Positions 9,319-21,027 of a stretch of 64,000 bases of DNA are shown here, in pieces. The stretch is from contig NZ_SSTC01000020.1 in the NCBI RefSeq assembly GCF_004801855.1, positions 1 through 64,000 of the forward strand, read 5' to 3'. The translations under genes were made by a program, and so were the position numbers. Positions within the stretch are counted from its first letter, which is position 1. Every line of letters begins with the position of its first letter. The notes below the pieces were generated by a model. The model was not told the DNA's origin. It worked only from the letters and a program-made list of their open reading frames with translations, and did no database searches. This DNA comes from Pseudomonas sp. A-1 (lineage in GTDB: Bacteria > Pseudomonadota > Gammaproteobacteria > Pseudomonadales > Pseudomonadaceae).

Positions 9319-12146
9319 CCGACTACAAAGCGACCCTGAACCTGCCGGAAACGGCATTCCCGATGAAGGCCGGGCTGCCGCAGCGCGAGCCGGAAACCCT
9401 CAAGTACTGGGACGAGATCGACCTGTACGGCAAGCTGCGCGCGCTCGGCGCCAGCCGACCGAAGTTCGTCCTGCACGACGGCCCGCCCTACGCCAACGGC
9501 AACATCCACATCGGCCACGCGGTCAACAAGGTTCTCAAGGACATCATCGTCCGCTCCAAGACCCTCGCCGGCTTCGACGCCCCCTACGTGCCGGGCTGGG
9601 ACTGCCACGGCCTGCCGATCGAGCACAAGGTCGAGGTGACCCACGGCAAGAACCTGCCGGCGGACAAGACCCGCGAACTGTGCCGCAGCTACGCCAGCGA
9701 GCAGATCGACGGCCAGAAGGCCGACTTCGTCCGCCTCGGCGTACTCGGCGACTTCGCCAACCCGTACAAGACCATGAACTTCGCCAACGAGGCCGGCGAG
9801 ATCCGCGCCCTGGCCGAGATGGTCAAGGGCGGCTTCGTGTTCAAGGGCCTCAAGCCGGTCAACTGGTGCTTCGACTGCGGCTCGGCGCTGGCCGAGGCCG
9901 AGGTCGAGTACCAGGACAAGAAGTCCGACGCCATCGACGTGGCCTTCGCCGTCGAGGACGCCGCCCAGCTGGCCGCGGCCTTCGGTCTGCCCGCCCTGGA
10001 GAAGACCGCCTGCGCGGTGATCTGGACCACCACGCCGTGGACCATCCCGGCCAACCAGGCGCTCAACCTGCACCCCGAGTTCGAGTATGCGCTGGTCGAC
10101 GTCGGCGACCGGCTGCTGCTGCTGGCCGCCGAACTGGTCGAGTCCTGCCTCAAGCGCTACGGCCTGGAGGGCGAGGCGATCGCCAGCGCCCCGGGCGCGG
10201 CGCTGGAGAACATCCGCTTCCGCCATCCGTTCTACGAGCGCTTCTCGCCGGTGTATCTCGCCGAGTACGTCGAGCTGGGCGCCGGTACCGGCATCGTCCA
10301 CTCGGCGCCGGCCTACGGCGAGGACGACTTCCGCACCTGCAAGCACTACGGGATGAGCAACGACGACATCCTCAACCCGGTGCAGAGCAACGGCGTGTAT
10401 GTCGCCGACCTGCCGTTCTTCGGCGGCCAGTTCATCTGGAAGGCCAACCCGCAGATCGTCGCCAAGCTCGAGGAAGTCGGCGCGCTGCTCAAGCACGAGA
10501 GCATCAGCCACAGCTACATGCACTGCTGGCGCCACAAGACCCCGCTGATCTACCGCGCCACCGCGCAGTGGTTCGTCGGCATGGATCGCGAGCCGGCGCA
10601 GGGCGCCACCCTGCGCGAGCGCGCGCTCAACGCCATCGAGCAGACCGAGTTCTACCCGGGCTGGGGCAAGCCGCGCCTGCACGCGATGATCGCCAACCGC
10701 CCCGACTGGTGCATCTCGCGCCAGCGCAACTGGGGCGTGCCGATCCCGTTCTTCCTGCACAAGGCGACCGGCGAGCTGCACCCGCGTACCGTCGAGCTGA
10801 TGGAGCAGGTCGCCCTGCGCGTCGAGCAGGAAGGCATCGAGGCCTGGTTCAAGCTGGACGCCGCCGAGCTGCTCGGCAGCGAGGCCGCCGACTACGACAA
10901 GATCAGCGACACCCTCGACGTCTGGTTCGACTCCGGCACCACCCACTGGCACGTGATGCGCGGCTCGCACCCGATGGGCCACGACCAGGGCCCGCGCGCC
11001 GACCTCTACCTGGAAGGCTCCGACCAGCACCGCGGCTGGTTCCACAGCTCGCTGCTGACCGGCGCCGCCATCGACGGCCACGCGCCGTACCGCGGCCTGC
11101 TGACCCACGGCTTCGTGGTCGACGAGAACGGCCGCAAGATGTCCAAGTCGCTGGGCAACGTCATCGCCCCGCAGGAAGTCACCGACAGCATGGGCGCCGA
11201 CATCCTGCGCCTGTGGGTCTCGGCCACCGACTACTCCGGCGAGATGGCGGTATCCAAGCAGATCCTGCAGCGCAGCGCCGACGCCTACCGGCGCATCCGC
11301 AACACCATGCGCTTCCTGCTCTCCAACCTCAGCGGCTTCGATCCGGCCACCGACCTGCTGGAGCCTTCGCAGATGCTGGCCCTCGACCGCTGGGCGGTGG
11401 ACGCCGCCGCGCGCCTGCAGGCCGAGCTGGCCGAGGCCTACGAGCAGTACCGCTTCTGGAACGTCTACCAGAAGGTGCACAACTTCTGCGTGCAGGAGCT
11501 GGGCGGCTTCTACCTCGACATCATCAAGGACCGCCAGTACACCACCGCGGCCGACAGCCAGGCGCGGCGTTCCTGCCAGACCGCGCTGTTCCACATCGCC
11601 GAGGCGCTGGTGCGCTGGATCGCGCCGATCCTTGCCTTCACCGCCGAGGAGATCTGGCAGTACCTGCCGGGCCAGCGCAATGAGTCGGTGTTCCTCAACA
11701 CCTGGTACGACGGCCTGTTCGAGCTGGACGCCGACGCCGCGCTGGGGCGCGAGTTCTGGACCGAGGTGATGGCGGTCAAGGCCGCGGTGAACAAGGAGCT
11801 GGAGAACCAGCGCAACGCCAAGACCATCGGCGGCAACCTGCAGGCCGAGGTCACCCTGTACGCCGAGGAGGCGCTGGCCGCCAAGCTGGCCAAGCTGGGC
11901 GACGAGCTGCGCTTCGTGCTGATCACCTCGTACGCCAGCCTGGCGCCGCTGGCCGAGGCTCCGGCCGAGGCGGTCGACAGCGAGGTCGCCGGTCTGAAGC
12001 TGCAGGTGCTCAAGTCGGGGCATGCCAAGTGCTCCCGCTGCTGGCACTTCCGCGCGGATGTCGGCCAGCATGCCGAGCATCCGGAGCTGTGCGGCCGCTG
12101 CGTGGACAACGTCAGCGGCAGCGGCGAGGTGCGCCTGCATGCCTGA
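9315..12146 (+). CDS. ileS: Isoleucyl-tRNA synthetase
   Basis: Class I aminoacyl-tRNA synthetase charging tRNA-Ile, with CP1 editing. 943 aa, the normal proteobacterial length. HIGH occurs as [10 protein letters not shown] near residue 60 and KMSKS as [10 protein letters not shown] near residue 605. A C-terminal zinc site is formed by CSRCWH and CGRCVDN. The ATG overlaps the ribF stop, and the last 8 nt overlap the lspA start, as in other gamma-proteobacteria. Confidence 0.98.
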   Translation: MTDYKATLNLPETAFPMKAGLPQREPETLKYWDEIDLYGKLRALGASRPKFVLHDGPPYANGNIHIGHAVNKVLKDIIVRSKTLAGFDAPYVPGWDCHGLPIEHKVEVTHGKNLPADKTRELCRSYASEQIDGQKADFVRLGVLGDFANPYKTMNFANEAGEIRALAEMVKGGFVFKGLKPVNWCFDCGSALAEAEVEYQDKKSDAIDVAFAVEDAAQLAAAFGLPALEKTACAVIWTTTPWTIPANQALNLHPEFEYALVDVGDRLLLLAAELVESCLKRYGLEGEAIASAPGAALENIRFRHPFYERFSPVYLAEYVELGAGTGIVHSAPAYGEDDFRTCKHYGMSNDDILNPVQSNGVYVADLPFFGGQFIWKANPQIVAKLEEVGALLKHESISHSYMHCWRHKTPLIYRATAQWFVGMDREPAQGATLRERALNAIEQTEFYPGWGKPRLHAMIANRPDWCISRQRNWGVPIPFFLHKATGELHPRTVELMEQVALRVEQEGIEAWFKLDAAELLGSEAADYDKISDTLDVWFDSGTTHWHVMRGSHPMGHDQGPRADLYLEGSDQHRGWFHSSLLTGAAIDGHAPYRGLLTHGFVVDENGRKMSKSLGNVIAPQEVTDSMGADILRLWVSATDYSGEMAVSKQILQRSADAYRRIRNTMRFLLSNLSGFDPATDLLEPSQMLALDRWAVDAAARLQAELAEAYEQYRFWNVYQKVHNFCVQELGGFYLDIIKDRQYTTAADSQARRSCQTALFHIAEALVRWIAPILAFTAEEIWQYLPGQRNESVFLNTWYDGLFELDADAALGREFWTEVMAVKAAVNKELENQRNAKTIGGNLQAEVTLYAEEALAAKLAKLGDELRFVLITSYASLAPLAEAPAEAVDSEVAGLKLQVLKSGHAKCSRCWHFRADVGQHAEHPELCGRCVDNVSGSGEVRLHA

Positions 12147-12651
12147 GACCGCCGGGCGCTTCGGCGCCCTGCCGTGGCTGTGGCTGAGCGCGATCGTCTT
12201 CGTGCTCGACCAGGTCACCAAGCTGTACTTCGAGGGCAGCCTGCAGATGTACCAGCAGATCGTGGTCATTCCCGACTACTTCAGCTGGACCCTGGCCTAC
12301 AACACCGGCGCCGCCTTCAGCTTCCTCGCCGACCACGGCGGCTGGCAGCGCTGGCTGTTCGCCGTCATCGCCATCGGCGTCAGCGCCGTGCTGGTGGTCT
12401 GGCTCAGGCGCCTGCCGCGCCGCGGCCAGGGCTGGCTGGCGCTGGGCCTGGCGCTGGTACTGGGCGGTGCGCTGGGCAACCTGTTCGATCGCGTGGCCTA
12501 CGGCCACGTGATCGACTTCATCCTGGTCCACTGGCAGAACCGCTGGTATTTCCCGGCCTTCAACATCGCCGACTGCGCCATCAGCGTCGGCGCCGTGCTG
12601 CTGGCCCTGGACATGTTCAAATCCGAGAAAAGCGGAGACCGCAATGACTGA
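12139..12651 (+). CDS. lspA: Prolipoprotein signal peptidase (SPase II)
   Basis: Inner-membrane aspartyl protease that cleaves lipoprotein signal peptides after lipidation. 170 aa with four membrane segments. Motifs are [22 protein letters not shown] and [11 protein letters not shown]; the two catalytic aspartates lie in the last two. The start at 12139 overlaps the ileS end; longer in-frame starts would run inside ileS. It overlaps fkpB by 8 nt. Confidence 0.97.
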   Translation: MPETAGRFGALPWLWLSAIVFVLDQVTKLYFEGSLQMYQQIVVIPDYFSWTLAYNTGAAFSFLADHGGWQRWLFAVIAIGVSAVLVVWLRRLPRRGQGWLALGLALVLGGALGNLFDRVAYGHVIDFILVHWQNRWYFPAFNIADCAISVGAVLLALDMFKSEKSGDRND

Positions 12652-13081
12652 ACAGCGTATCGGCCCCGAGCGCCAGGTAACCCTGCACTTCGCCATCAAG
12701 CTCGAGTCGGGCGACGTGGTCGACAGCACCTTCGACAAGAGCCCGGCCGTGTTCAAGGTCGGCGACGGCAACCTGCTGCCCGGCTTCGAGCAGGCCCTCT
12801 ACGGCCTCAAGGCCGGCGACAAGCGTTCGATCGCCATCGAGCCGGAGCACGGCTTCGGTCAGCCCAACCCGCAGAACGTGCAGGTCATGCCGCGCGGCAA
12901 CTTCGAGGGCATGGAGCTGTCCGAAGGGCTGCTGATCATCTTCAACGATGCCGCCAACGCCGAGCTGCCGGGCGTGGTCAGGCAGTTCGACGATGCCCAG
13001 GTGACCATCGACTTCAACCACCCGCTGGCCGGCAAGCGCCTGACCTTCGACGTGGAAATCGTCGACGTGCAGCCGCTCTGA
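12644..13081 (+). CDS. fkpB: FKBP-type peptidyl-prolyl isomerase, SlpA/FkpB type
   Basis: Cytosolic prolyl isomerase and chaperone of the SlyD/SlpA branch. 145 aa: it begins with the FKBP strand [14 protein letters not shown], then [21 protein letters not shown], with an IF-domain insertion ([20 protein letters not shown]). It lacks the His-rich tail of SlyD. It is the last member of the ribF-ileS-lspA-fkpB overlap chain; a REP-like hairpin follows. Confidence 0.94.
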   Translation: MTEQRIGPERQVTLHFAIKLESGDVVDSTFDKSPAVFKVGDGNLLPGFEQALYGLKAGDKRSIAIEPEHGFGQPNPQNVQVMPRGNFEGMELSEGLLIIFNDAANAELPGVVRQFDDAQVTIDFNHPLAGKRLTFDVEIVDVQPL

Positions 13082-13086
13082 CTCCT

Positions 13087-13108
13087 GTAGGGGCGAATTC
13101 ATTCGCCC
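13087..13108. repeat. REP-like palindrome
   Basis: GTAGG followed by GGGCGAAT (13091-13098), a 2-nt loop and ATTCGCCC (13101-13108). This matches the short GTAGG(G/A)GCGAA...TTCGC palindromes scattered in Pseudomonas intergenic regions. It may also act as an mRNA 3' end stabiliser for the fkpB transcript. Confidence 0.6.
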
Positions 13109-13232
13109 AACCGAGCGCCGCAGGCCAAGTGTTTTGGCGATAGGCGGCCCGGCGTTCGCGATGGTGGGTTGTGCTGCTGCGCCGCCAGCCCACCCTGCGA
13201 CTCCCCTGAATCCCCGCGTGCCGAGAACTGCC

Positions 13233-14177
13233 ATGCAAATCACCCTCGCCAACCCCCGCGGCTTCTGCGCCGGTGTCGACCGCGCCATCGAGATCGTCAA
13301 CCGCGCCCTCGACGTGTTCGGTCCGCCGATCTACGTGCGCCACGAAGTGGTGCACAACAAGTTCGTCGTCGAGGGCCTGCGCGCGCGCGGCGCCGTCTTC
13401 GTCGAGGAGCTCGACCAGGTGCCCGACGATGTCATCGTCATCTTCAGTGCCCACGGCGTGTCCCAGGCGGTGCGCGACGAGGCGGCCCGCCGCGGCCTGC
13501 GCGTGTTCGACGCCACCTGCCCGCTGGTCACCAAGGTGCACCTGGAAGTCGCCCGCTACAGCCGCGACGGCCAGGAGTGCATCCTCATCGGCCACGCCGG
13601 CCACCCCGAGGTAGAGGGCACCATGGGCCAGTACGACAACCGCAACGGCGGCGCCATCTACCTGGTCGAGGACGAGGACGACGTCGCCCGTCTCGAGGTG
13701 CGCAACCCCGCGGCGCTGGCCTACGTCACCCAGACCACCCTGTCGATGGACGACACCTCGAAGGTCATCGACGCCCTGCGCGAGCGCTTCCCGGCCATCC
13801 AGGGGCCGCGCAAGAGTGACATCTGCTACGCCACCCAGAACCGCCAGGATGCGGTCAAGCAGCTCGCCGAGGACTGCGACCTGCTGCTGGTGGTCGGCAG
13901 CCCCAACAGCTCCAACTCCAACCGCCTGCGCGAACTGGCCGAACGCATGGGCACCCCGGCCTACCTGATCGACGGCGCCAACGACCTCCGGCGCGACTGG
14001 TTCGACGGCAAGCAGAAGATCGGCATCACCGCCGGCGCCTCGGCGCCGGAGGTGCTGGTCCAGGGCGTCATCGCCCGCCTGCGCGAATGGGGCGCCGACG
14101 AGGTGTGCGAGCTGGACGGCGAGCCGGAGAACGTGACCTTCGCCATGCCGAAGGAGTTGCGGGTGCACGAGCTGTAG
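13233..14177 (+). CDS. ispH: 4-hydroxy-3-methylbut-2-enyl diphosphate reductase
   Basis: [4Fe-4S] enzyme of the MEP pathway that makes IPP and DMAPP. 314 aa. The three cluster cysteines are in [21 protein letters not shown] and [11 protein letters not shown]. The active-site stretch [20 protein letters not shown] and [10 protein letters not shown] are present. The start [10 protein letters not shown] is the family start. A strong terminator follows. Confidence 0.98.
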   Translation: MQITLANPRGFCAGVDRAIEIVNRALDVFGPPIYVRHEVVHNKFVVEGLRARGAVFVEELDQVPDDVIVIFSAHGVSQAVRDEAARRGLRVFDATCPLVTKVHLEVARYSRDGQECILIGHAGHPEVEGTMGQYDNRNGGAIYLVEDEDDVARLEVRNPAALAYVTQTTLSMDDTSKVIDALRERFPAIQGPRKSDICYATQNRQDAVKQLAEDCDLLLVVGSPNSSNSNRLRELAERMGTPAYLIDGANDLRRDWFDGKQKIGITAGASAPEVLVQGVIARLREWGADEVCELDGEPENVTFAMPKELRVHEL

Positions 14178-14195
14178 GGGATCAGCTCAATGCAG

Positions 14196-14224
14196 AACGG
14201 GGCGCCATGCGCCCCGTTTTTCTT
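14196..14224 (+). terminator. Intrinsic terminator of ispH
   Basis: A 10-bp stem (14196-14205 with 14209-14218, AACGGGGCGC/GCGCCCCGTT) with a 3-nt loop, followed by TTTTCTTTC. It separates ispH from the converging pilE. Confidence 0.88.
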
Positions 14225-14647
14225 TCAGATGCCGTTGCAGCTCTTCCAGGAACCGTCGGCGTTGACCAGGTCTCCGGTACCGCCACGTAACCCTGTCGAG
14301 GCCAAGGTCAGTGTGCCTTTGCCTGCTAGGCGTCCACCGGCTATTGGAGTTGCGGTCAAGGTGAATGAGGTTGCGGTCGATGCGCTGATCGCAATGTTGG
14401 TTTGTTTGCTGCTTCCATCCACAGGGCTGGCGGAATAGACGCCCAGGACTGCACCGGTATAGCTGTTTTGTCTTGCACGGTGCTGCTCCATCACATTCGC
14501 TGCACCCACCAGGGTCGCCTTGGCATCCTCGCATGCTGTGCGCTGCAGATAGCTTTGATAGTTGGGAATGGCGATGGTGGCGAGAATGCCGAGAATGGCC
14601 ACGACAATCATCAACTCGATCAGGGTAAAGCCTTGCTGTTTCTTCAT
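14225..14647 (-). CDS. pilE: Type IV minor pilin PilE
   Basis: 140-aa prepilin. A short basic leader MKKQQG is followed by [22 protein letters not shown], the PilD cleavage/N-methylation site and helix, with Glu5 present. Two cysteines (near residue 39 and in SWKSCNGI) probably close the C-terminal D-loop. It is the last gene of the minor-pilin operon that primes pilus assembly with PilY1. No pilY2 lies between it and pilY1. Confidence 0.9.
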   Translation of the reverse strand: MKKQQGFTLIELMIVVAILGILATIAIPNYQSYLQRTACEDAKATLVGAANVMEQHRARQNSYTGAVLGVYSASPVDGSSKQTNIAISASTATSFTLTATPIAGGRLAGKGTLTLASTGLRGGTGDLVNADGSWKSCNGI

Positions 14648-14697
14648 ATGGTGTCTCGATGGCGGTGCGGGCCACCGCAGGTGGCCCGGATCGATGA

Positions 14698-17600
14698 TCA
14701 GTCGGTAGTCTCGTCTATCCAGTAGGTCTTGCCGAGTGGTGGCGTCCTTACCTGAGTCGGCGCGACGGAGGGGTCGGGAAGAACGTAGCAGTCGTTACCC
14801 TGGCAGAACAACTGGGGATCGCTGGAAATACCGCCGCTGTTGCTCTCCTGGTAGCGATCCTCGTAGGTTCCTGCCGCATCCGTCGCTAACCTGGCCGGCG
14901 TGGCATTGAGCAGGCGTACCGCATAAGAGCGGTTCTGGCCGACCGAGGCACTGCAAGCGGCCTTGCTACTGCTGGGCTCGTAGGTGTTGAAGTAGATGGC
15001 GTCGCCGGCGGTCAGCGCGCGAGACAGTACCTTTTCGCCGGCGCCCTTGAGGGTGATATACCAGCCACCACGGCGTTTCCCGAAAGCCGTTTTGGCGGCA
15101 GTCTTATCAGCAGTGCTACCGCTCTGGATCAGGTTATTGGTCGCATCGTACATGTCGTCTTCGCCCAGCGTGCCTTCGTCGTCGCTCCTGAACAGGGTGT
15201 CGGTGCGGAAGGAGTAGAAGCGGTCTTCGATGGTCTTGTTGAGCGGATGGCCGCGGTAGCCGCTGCCGATATTGACTGTCAGGACCGGCTGATAGCCAAC
15301 TTTCAGCAGCGACACGTCGGGCTCGTGGTAGAAGCGCCGCGCCGAGGCCGGGGTATTGCCCCCGACGCTGGCGAATATGCCATCGCCCTTGCTGCCTCCG
15401 GGAGTGACCAAGTCTTTGCCACTTTTGCCATGGTTGATGAAGAAGCGCCAGACCTGGCCGCCCATGTCGCCGACGAAAATCTGGTCGGCTGTCTTTTCCG
15501 TGTCGATAATCAGCGCGCCGCCGTCCTTGAGCTGGCCGGTACTTTTGTCCACCTGGACATCCGATTTGGCCTGGATGTCGATCACTCGCACCTTGCTGGG
15601 GATGCCGTACTTCATCTGGGGCAGCGTCAGGTCGTGCGTGTCGTCATTGCCAGCAGACCAGATCTTTGCTCCGGTCTTGGCGTCGACGATGTAGAGGGCA
15701 TTGCCCACTCCGTCCGCGCTGCGGATGCTGTCCGCCTGGTTGAGAGTGTCCTGCTTGGTGTCATAGCCACCGCCGAAGATCAGCACATCCTTGATTTCGC
15801 TGCCCACCTTGATCCGGGTCTTGACCGGTGCGGACCAAGTCTGGCCCAGTTTCTCGAAGCCCGTGCTGCCGCCGAGGATTTGCCACAGCATCTTGGGGGT
15901 CTTGGGATCGCTGATGTCGAGGGCATAGATATTTCGTCCGCCGCGGCCCATGGTGGCGTAGGCGTAGACGAATTCGCCGCTGTTCTTGCCTGTAATCGGC
16001 TTGCCGTCCGGGTCCTTGCCGCCATAGATCACTCCATTGTTGTTGGCATCGTTGACCCAGAGCGTGACCGTGTTGTCCATCCCGTACAGGCGCGGTTTCT
16101 GCGAGGTGGACTTGGCGTTCGCCTGCAGTTGCTTGATGTTCGGCAGCAGCGCTTCGGGCATGAAGGCGGACTGCTCTACCCCGGTAGCGGCGTCGAACAG
16201 ATGGAGGAAGCCCTCGTTGCTGCCGATGATGGCGCTCATGTCGGCTTTTGCGCAGGTACCGTCAGTGTTGTAGTCCTTGCAGGCATAGGTGATCAGGCGC
16301 GGAGAGGAATGGATGGGGTCGCCCAGCGCCTGTCGAGCCACGGAGTTGCCATCCTCGTCGATATCCAGTCCGCGGATGTAGTTGAGCAGGTTGGTTCGCT
16401 CGGTGCTCGACATACTGCTGTTGCCAAGCTTTGTGCCGGTGATGTTGGTATTGGTGGTGAGCAGCTTTTCAAGGTCGGTAGCTTTGCCGGCCGGCGAAGC
16501 GCCGAGGTAGGTGAACAGCTGGCGCGACGCTGGCGCAGGCAGCATGCTTGCCGCGCCGCCTCGGGCTATGTCGTCGCCATCCTGGGTGGCGCTCCAGAAA
16601 CTGCGGGCACTGGTTTTGAAGAAGCCGCTGTTCAGGTCGATGGCTGGGGCATCATCGGCGTCGACGATGGTGGCTACGCCGTTGTCGATCTTCATGCGAT
16701 AGCGCTTGAGGTTGCCGAGCCAGCGGTCGCTTTCCGAGGGACGGAACAGGGCAAAGTACAGCTCGTCCAGGTTGTCGGCACGGTTGAAGCTGCTCACCGG
16801 GGCGCTGGCGTTCACATAGGTGGTGTTGGTGGCCAGGGCAGCTTGGACAATTTCGTTGAAGGCATTGGCAAGTTCGCCGGCATTTTCTGCCTGGTAGGCC
16901 TTGCCACCTCCCAGCTGGGCCAGATCGTTGAGGAACTTGGTGGCCGTCGCGTCCGAGCTGGTATTGAAGCCGATGGTATGGGTGGTGACGGTGTTGAGTC
17001 CGTCGAAGGTGGCCTGGTCTTCTTGGGCAAGCCATTTCACGGCACTGCGTCCGCATTTTTCATCGTCATCGGTGGCGTCACCTGTGCAGGTGGTCCCCGT
17101 CAGGCTTGCGATGCCGGTTCGTGATGCAGTCGTGTATCCGTTCGCGGCACCGTCGGTCAGCAGAACCAGATAGCTGGCCTGGCAGGAGCTGGTTATCGGG
17201 CTGCGGTCGCTGCCGATATGTTTTCCTGGCTGCTGGGTCAGATAGCCCGCGGCTTCATAGAGTGTGGGGACGATGGGGGTCGATCCACTGGCATTGAGGC
17301 TTTGCACTATGCCATTGGTATATTCGCGAATGGTATAGCTGCTTTCGCCTAGTCCACCGGAAGCGATCTTGATGCGCAGCTTTATGGCGCTTTCGAAGCT
17401 GCTTTCATAGGTCCTCAGTTCGAGATCGCTGGAGCTGGGTTTCAGCATCAGGGTGAGCGAGTTGCCGTCGCTCCAGTCGCTGCGCGAAAAGATGCTCTGC
17501 AGTTCGTTCTTGATGCCGTTTTCCGGGCAGTTGAGTTTGACCGGCTCGCCGGCGGCGACCGGGGTAATGGTGCAGCTCGTACCGCTGGTGAGTGAGCGGT

Positions 17601-19386
17601 CGCTCAGGTTCTTGGCGTTTGTCGAAAGCTCGCTGGAGTTGCCGGTTTTTTCAAAGCTCAGGGTCGCCGTGCCGGTGTTGGTGTCGTCGGGGGTGACTAT
17701 CACCTGGGCGTCAAGAACGGTGGCGCCCTGCTTGATGGGGAGCTTTCTGTACCGACTGGCAATGTGCGTGGCCGAGAGTGGGGCTGTGCTCGAGGTCAGA
17801 TCGACCGGGTAGGTCGTTTTGCCTTTCTTGTCGGTGCCGGTTGTCTGGTACCCGTCGTCTTTCGAGGTGACCACGGAGATGTCCAGGACCGGATTGAGGC
17901 ATCCGTCTTCTCCGCCGGTATAGGTGACGTTCAGCACCGGCTGCAGGCTCTTGGCAGCATCGAGGCTGAACGCCGTCCGGCTGCCGCTGCCCGAGGTGGG
18001 CGACAGGAAGAAGGCCATGGAGTTGTTGCCGCACCAGTCGCTGTTGTTATCGATGACGCTTTGCACCAAGGAGGTAACTGTGGGGCCTTCCACGTAGACC
18101 TGTGGGCTTGCCGTGCGCCACTCTTCCGGGGTCCAGGTCACGCTGCTGGCGGTCTTGATCCGTCCGGTGAAGTTGCTGGCGCTGGCCGTGAAGGCCGGCG
18201 CATCGGCAATGTTCTGCGCCGTGACGGCAAAGGTCACCGGGCGATCATCGGATGCGGCAGGGACGAAGTCGATTCGGGCGGAAGTGACCTTGGCGCCTTT
18301 GGGGATGGCGACGTTCTGGAAGCGCAGGCCGGTGGTGCGGGTGCGGTTTTCGCTCCCCGTCCAGGTGATCTCCAGGCGTGGGGAGTTCTCCGCCCCATCG
18401 CCCAGATACCAGGAGTAGGAATTGTCAGTGGTACCCCGCAGGCGCAGGGCGACATCGGCAATCGGGTTGGTCGCCGGACTCAGGTCTTGCAGCTTCGCGA
18501 ACTTGGGCGTGAGATCGAAGACGATTTCCTTGCTGTCCGCACTGCGCACGGGCGTGGCCGAGGTATTGAGATCGCTATTGCCGAAACTGCGTCCGGCGTC
18601 GATGGTGCTGTCGTTGTTGAAGGCCTCTGCGGTCTTGGTGCTCTCAATCTTGATGCTGAAGTTGCGAAGCGTGGCCGTGGTGCTGGTGGGGGTCAGTATC
18701 AGTTTGGCGCTCTGGATGCTCACGCCGGCGGGTATGTTGAGGTTGCGGAACAGGAGGATGCCGTCGTTGCCGCTGCTTCCCGAGCGGGTGTTGATCGAGA
18801 GCTTCCCCCCCGCCGGGCACGCATATCCGGCATCGGCGATTTTTGCCGAGCAGGCATAGTCTTTGCTGTCTTTCCGAACCACATAATACGAGGCGTAGTC
18901 CGCCGAGTAGCTGGAGCTGCTGCCGAGCGAGCGGGTAACGCTGTTTGCGCTGTTTGCGGTATAGCCCATTACCAGCGTCGGATCGCTGATGTTGGTGGTT
19001 CCGTTGTCAATGTAGGTGGCGTCATCACCGCCTTCCATGATCGCCGGAGTGGCGAGCTTGGCGTTGACGGTTTCGTTGATGTTCTTGACTGGCGACAGCA
19101 GCCGGGATCCGCCATTTTTGGTGTTGAGCGCCATGATCCCGACATTGATATTGCCGGCATTGTTGATGATGGTGCTGAAGGCACTCTTGAGCTGCGTCAT
19201 TCGAGTTCCGCTCATCGAGCCGGAGTCGTCGAGGATGAACAGCACGTTGGGGCGAATCCCTTGGTCGATGGTCGGGCCGCCGAAGAAGATTTCCGTGTCG
19301 TCGGCATGGCTGATGCCGGCCTGCAGGACCAGGCTGGAAAGCAGGGTGGAGGCCAGGAACGGTTTGAAGGTGTGGTGGGGTTTCAT
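14698..19386 (-). CDS. pilY1: PilY1-type pilus tip adhesin, enlarged by three inserted repeat modules
   Basis: Large secreted adhesin and mechanosensor at the type IV pilus tip. 1562 aa from [15 protein letters not shown] lies 9 nt before this ATG, while an ATG three codons earlier abuts it. Signal peptide about 1-28 (GISHA/DD). The MIDAS motif DxSxS lies at 53-57 and the rest of the vWA domain, with VLLTDG, only near 740. Between them are three related beta-rich modules at about 200-345, 350-495 and 540-677, each with a (R)F/Y-x-x-L-x-I-P-x-G-A-like start and a P-x-L-x-(I/V)-x-(Y/W) end. The C-terminal half is the PilY1 beta-propeller with [11 protein letters not shown] and Asp-rich loops DIDEDGN and DANNNG that may bind calcium. 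The P. aeruginosa protein is about 1160 aa. Confidence 0.93.
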   Translation of the reverse strand: MKPHHTFKPFLASTLLSSLVLQAGISHADDTEIFFGGPTIDQGIRPNVLFILDDSGSMSGTRMTQLKSAFSTIINNAGNINVGIMALNTKNGGSRLLSPVKNINETVNAKLATPAIMEGGDDATYIDNGTTNISDPTLVMGYTANSANSVTRSLGSSSSYSADYASYYVVRKDSKDYACSAKIADAGYACPAGGKLSINTRSGSSGNDGILLFRNLNIPAGVSIQSAKLILTPTSTTATLRNFSIKIESTKTAEAFNNDSTIDAGRSFGNSDLNTSATPVRSADSKEIVFDLTPKFAKLQDLSPATNPIADVALRLRGTTDNSYSWYLGDGAENSPRLEITWTGSENRTRTTGLRFQNVAIPKGAKVTSARIDFVPAASDDRPVTFAVTAQNIADAPAFTASASNFTGRIKTASSVTWTPEEWRTASPQVYVEGPTVTSLVQSVIDNNSDWCGNNSMAFFLSPTSGSGSRTAFSLDAAKSLQPVLNVTYTGGEDGCLNPVLDISVVTSKDDGYQTTGTDKKGKTTYPVDLTSSTAPLSATHIASRYRKLPIKQGATVLDAQVIVTPDDTNTGTATLSFEKTGNSSELSTNAKNLSDRSLTSGTSCTITPVAAGEPVKLNCPENGIKNELQSIFSRSDWSDGNSLTLMLKPSSSDLELRTYESSFESAIKLRIKIASGGLGESSYTIREYTNGIVQSLNASGSTPIVPTLYEAAGYLTQQPGKHIGSDRSPITSSCQASYLVLLTDGAANGYTTASRTGIASLTGTTCTGDATDDDEKCGRSAVKWLAQEDQATFDGLNTVTTHTIGFNTSSDATATKFLNDLAQLGGGKAYQAENAGELANAFNEIVQAALATNTTYVNASAPVSSFNRADNLDELYFALFRPSESDRWLGNLKRYRMKIDNGVATIVDADDAPAIDLNSGFFKTSARSFWSATQDGDDIARGGAASMLPAPASRQLFTYLGASPAGKATDLEKLLTTNTNITGTKLGNSSMSSTERTNLLNYIRGLDIDEDGNSVARQALGDPIHSSPRLITYACKDYNTDGTCAKADMSAIIGSNEGFLHLFDAATGVEQSAFMPEALLPNIKQLQANAKSTSQKPRLYGMDNTVTLWVNDANNNGVIYGGKDPDGKPITGKNSGEFVYAYATMGRGGRNIYALDISDPKTPKMLWQILGGSTGFEKLGQTWSAPVKTRIKVGSEIKDVLIFGGGYDTKQDTLNQADSIRSADGVGNALYIVDAKTGAKIWSAGNDDTHDLTLPQMKYGIPSKVRVIDIQAKSDVQVDKSTGQLKDGGALIIDTEKTADQIFVGDMGGQVWRFFINHGKSGKDLVTPGGSKGDGIFASVGGNTPASARRFYHEPDVSLLKVGYQPVLTVNIGSGYRGHPLNKTIEDRFYSFRTDTLFRSDDEGTLGEDDMYDATNNLIQSGSTADKTAAKTAFGKRRGGWYITLKGAGEKVLSRALTAGDAIYFNTYEPSSSKAACSASVGQNRSYAVRLLNATPARLATDAAGTYEDRYQESNSGGISSDPQLFCQGNDCYVLPDPSVAPTQVRTPPLGKTYWIDETTD

Positions 19387-19406
19387 GACATTCATTCCTT
19401 GTCCTG

Positions 19407-19886
19407 TCAGTAGCGGACCAGATGGCCCTGCAGATGCAGGGCCTGTGCCGGGTGATCGTCGGTGCAGGCAGTCTTGCCATCGCCATCTGCGCAAGCTGGA
19501 TCGGCAAAGGATTCGCCGGTGCTCTGGATGTTGAAACAGGCGTATTGGAAGCTGGTGTTGTCGTCGGAGGCATCCAGCGAGTAGGCGGGGATCACGTCCC
19601 AGCAGGGCCCCGGGGCCCCAGCCGTGGCGGTGTACTGCACGGTTTCGGAGAGTGTTCCCTCCGCTGTCATGGCCGCGATCCTGAACTCCTTCTCGAATTC
19701 ATCCAGCCACTGGCGGATGCCACTTTCGGCAGCCTGGAAGGCTACATTCTGCTGCTGGCTGTTGGCGGCCATGCGCATTTGCAGGGAGGAGGTGCTGGCA
19801 GCGGTGATGGCGATGGTAGTGAGCACCAGCAGCAGTACCAGGCTGACCAGCAGGGCAATTCCGCCTTGTCGGTTCTTGGCTTTCAT
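19407..19886 (-). CDS. pilX: Type IV minor pilin PilX
   Basis: 159-aa pilin-like protein. The start MKAKNRQGGIALLVSLVLLLVLTTIA carries the class III signal G/GIALLVSL with the Glu5 position replaced, as is typical of PilX/GspK-type minor pilins. Two C-terminal cysteine pairs follow. Its start codon shares one base with the pilW stop (TGATG at 19884-19888). It lies 20 bp upstream of pilY1. Confidence 0.88.
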   Translation of the reverse strand: MKAKNRQGGIALLVSLVLLLVLTTIAITAASTSSLQMRMAANSQQQNVAFQAAESGIRQWLDEFEKEFRIAAMTAEGTLSETVQYTATAGAPGPCWDVIPAYSLDASDDNTSFQYACFNIQSTGESFADPACADGDGKTACTDDHPAQALHLQGHLVRY

Positions 19887-20539
19887 CAGATACGGTTCCT
19901 GAGTTCGTAGGTGCCGCTGAATGTGCGGGTCACGTCGCTGCGCGGATCACTGATGGTGAGCTGGATGCGCATGGCTAGGGCGCTGTCCCGCTCGCTCTCG
20001 CTGAGCGCCGCGCTTTCGACCCATCGGGTAGTGCCGCCGCCGGGAATGGCGAAGAAGATGCTGTCGATTACGGCGTTGTCGAGGATAGGGTCGGCACTGC
20101 CGCCGTTCAGGGTCATGCAGAGGGATGTGCCGTTGTTGCACTGTGCATAGGTGACGGTTCGCAGGTACAGCTCGGTGCCGTCGCAGGCCCTGCTGGCGCT
20201 GAACACGGGCTCGGGCGTGTTTCCAGTTTTTTCGGTGCTCGCATAACGGAAGGTCACGCTGTTGGCGGCTACAGCCAAAGCATCCTCGGGAAAGGTGTAG
20301 CTGCCCACCGTCGTTTCGTTGGCAATCGAACTGCATCCCTGGTAACCGGTACGACGAGCATCGGTCCCGATGATTTCCAAGGCTACCCTGCCGCCCTCTT
20401 GGACGCGTGCCAAGGCGTTTGCCGTGCGATCGGATTCGCTGGTGTTGTTGAACAACTGGAGGATGCCGAGCAATAGCAGTGAGCTGATCAGGAGGGCAAC
20501 CATCAGCTCGACAAGCGAAAATCCGCGCTGCTGCTTCAT
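19886..20539 (-). CDS. pilW: Type IV minor pilin PilW
   Basis: 217-aa prepilin. MKQQRG/FSLVELMVALLISSLLLLGI contains the prepilin peptidase site with Glu5. The start at 20539 was preferred over a longer frame because it begins exactly at the leader and overlaps the pilV stop (ATGA). It is shorter than the roughly 270 aa I recall for P. aeruginosa PilW. It acts with PilV, PilX and FimU in the priming complex. Confidence 0.88.
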   Translation of the reverse strand: MKQQRGFSLVELMVALLISSLLLLGILQLFNNTSESDRTANALARVQEGGRVALEIIGTDARRTGYQGCSSIANETTVGSYTFPEDALAVAANSVTFRYASTEKTGNTPEPVFSASRACDGTELYLRTVTYAQCNNGTSLCMTLNGGSADPILDNAVIDSIFFAIPGGGTTRWVESAALSESERDSALAMRIQLTISDPRSDVTRTFSGTYELRNRI

Positions 20540-21027
20540 AGATTCACCCTCAGTACGAAGGTAGACATGGCTGGGGAGTTGGGCGTTGCGGGGTCGTCGT
20601 CGCTGTCCTCGGTGGCGTTGCCTTCCCACGTGATGGTTATGGTGTATTGGTTCGGATCGTTGCGGGCGATGCTGGCGATGGCGCCGGGAATACCTGCTTC
20701 GAGGGCTGCGCGCCAGTCATGCAGGTCCAGCTGGGCCTGCTCGATGGGCGAGCAGCCAGCAGCGCTGCAGTTTGGTTTCGTGGTGGCGGGGGCGCTCGTC
20801 GTCAACTCGTAGTTGTCGCTGGTGATCGCTTGAGCGCGATTGGTGCGCATGCGTTCGACCAGATCCTGAGCCAGCACGCTGACCTGACTGCGCAGGTAGG
20901 CATTCTGACTCGACTGCAGGCTGGTCATCATCAGGGTCGCCATGCCCAGCAGGCCGATGGCTAACACGAGAAGGGCAACCAGTACTTCCACCAAGGTGAA
21001 GCCCTTGTGCGATGCGCGTACTCTCAT
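20536..21027 (-). CDS. pilV: Type IV minor pilin PilV
   Basis: 163-aa prepilin with MRVRASHKG/FTLVEVLVALLVLAIGLLGMATLMM, a typical PilV/GspI leader and helix. A CSAAGC pair may form a local disulfide. It overlaps fimU upstream (ATGA at 21024-21027) and pilW downstream, so the operon is translationally coupled. Confidence 0.88.
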   Translation of the reverse strand: MRVRASHKGFTLVEVLVALLVLAIGLLGMATLMMTSLQSSQNAYLRSQVSVLAQDLVERMRTNRAQAITSDNYELTTSAPATTKPNCSAAGCSPIEQAQLDLHDWRAALEAGIPGAIASIARNDPNQYTITITWEGNATEDSDDDPATPNSPAMSTFVLRVNL

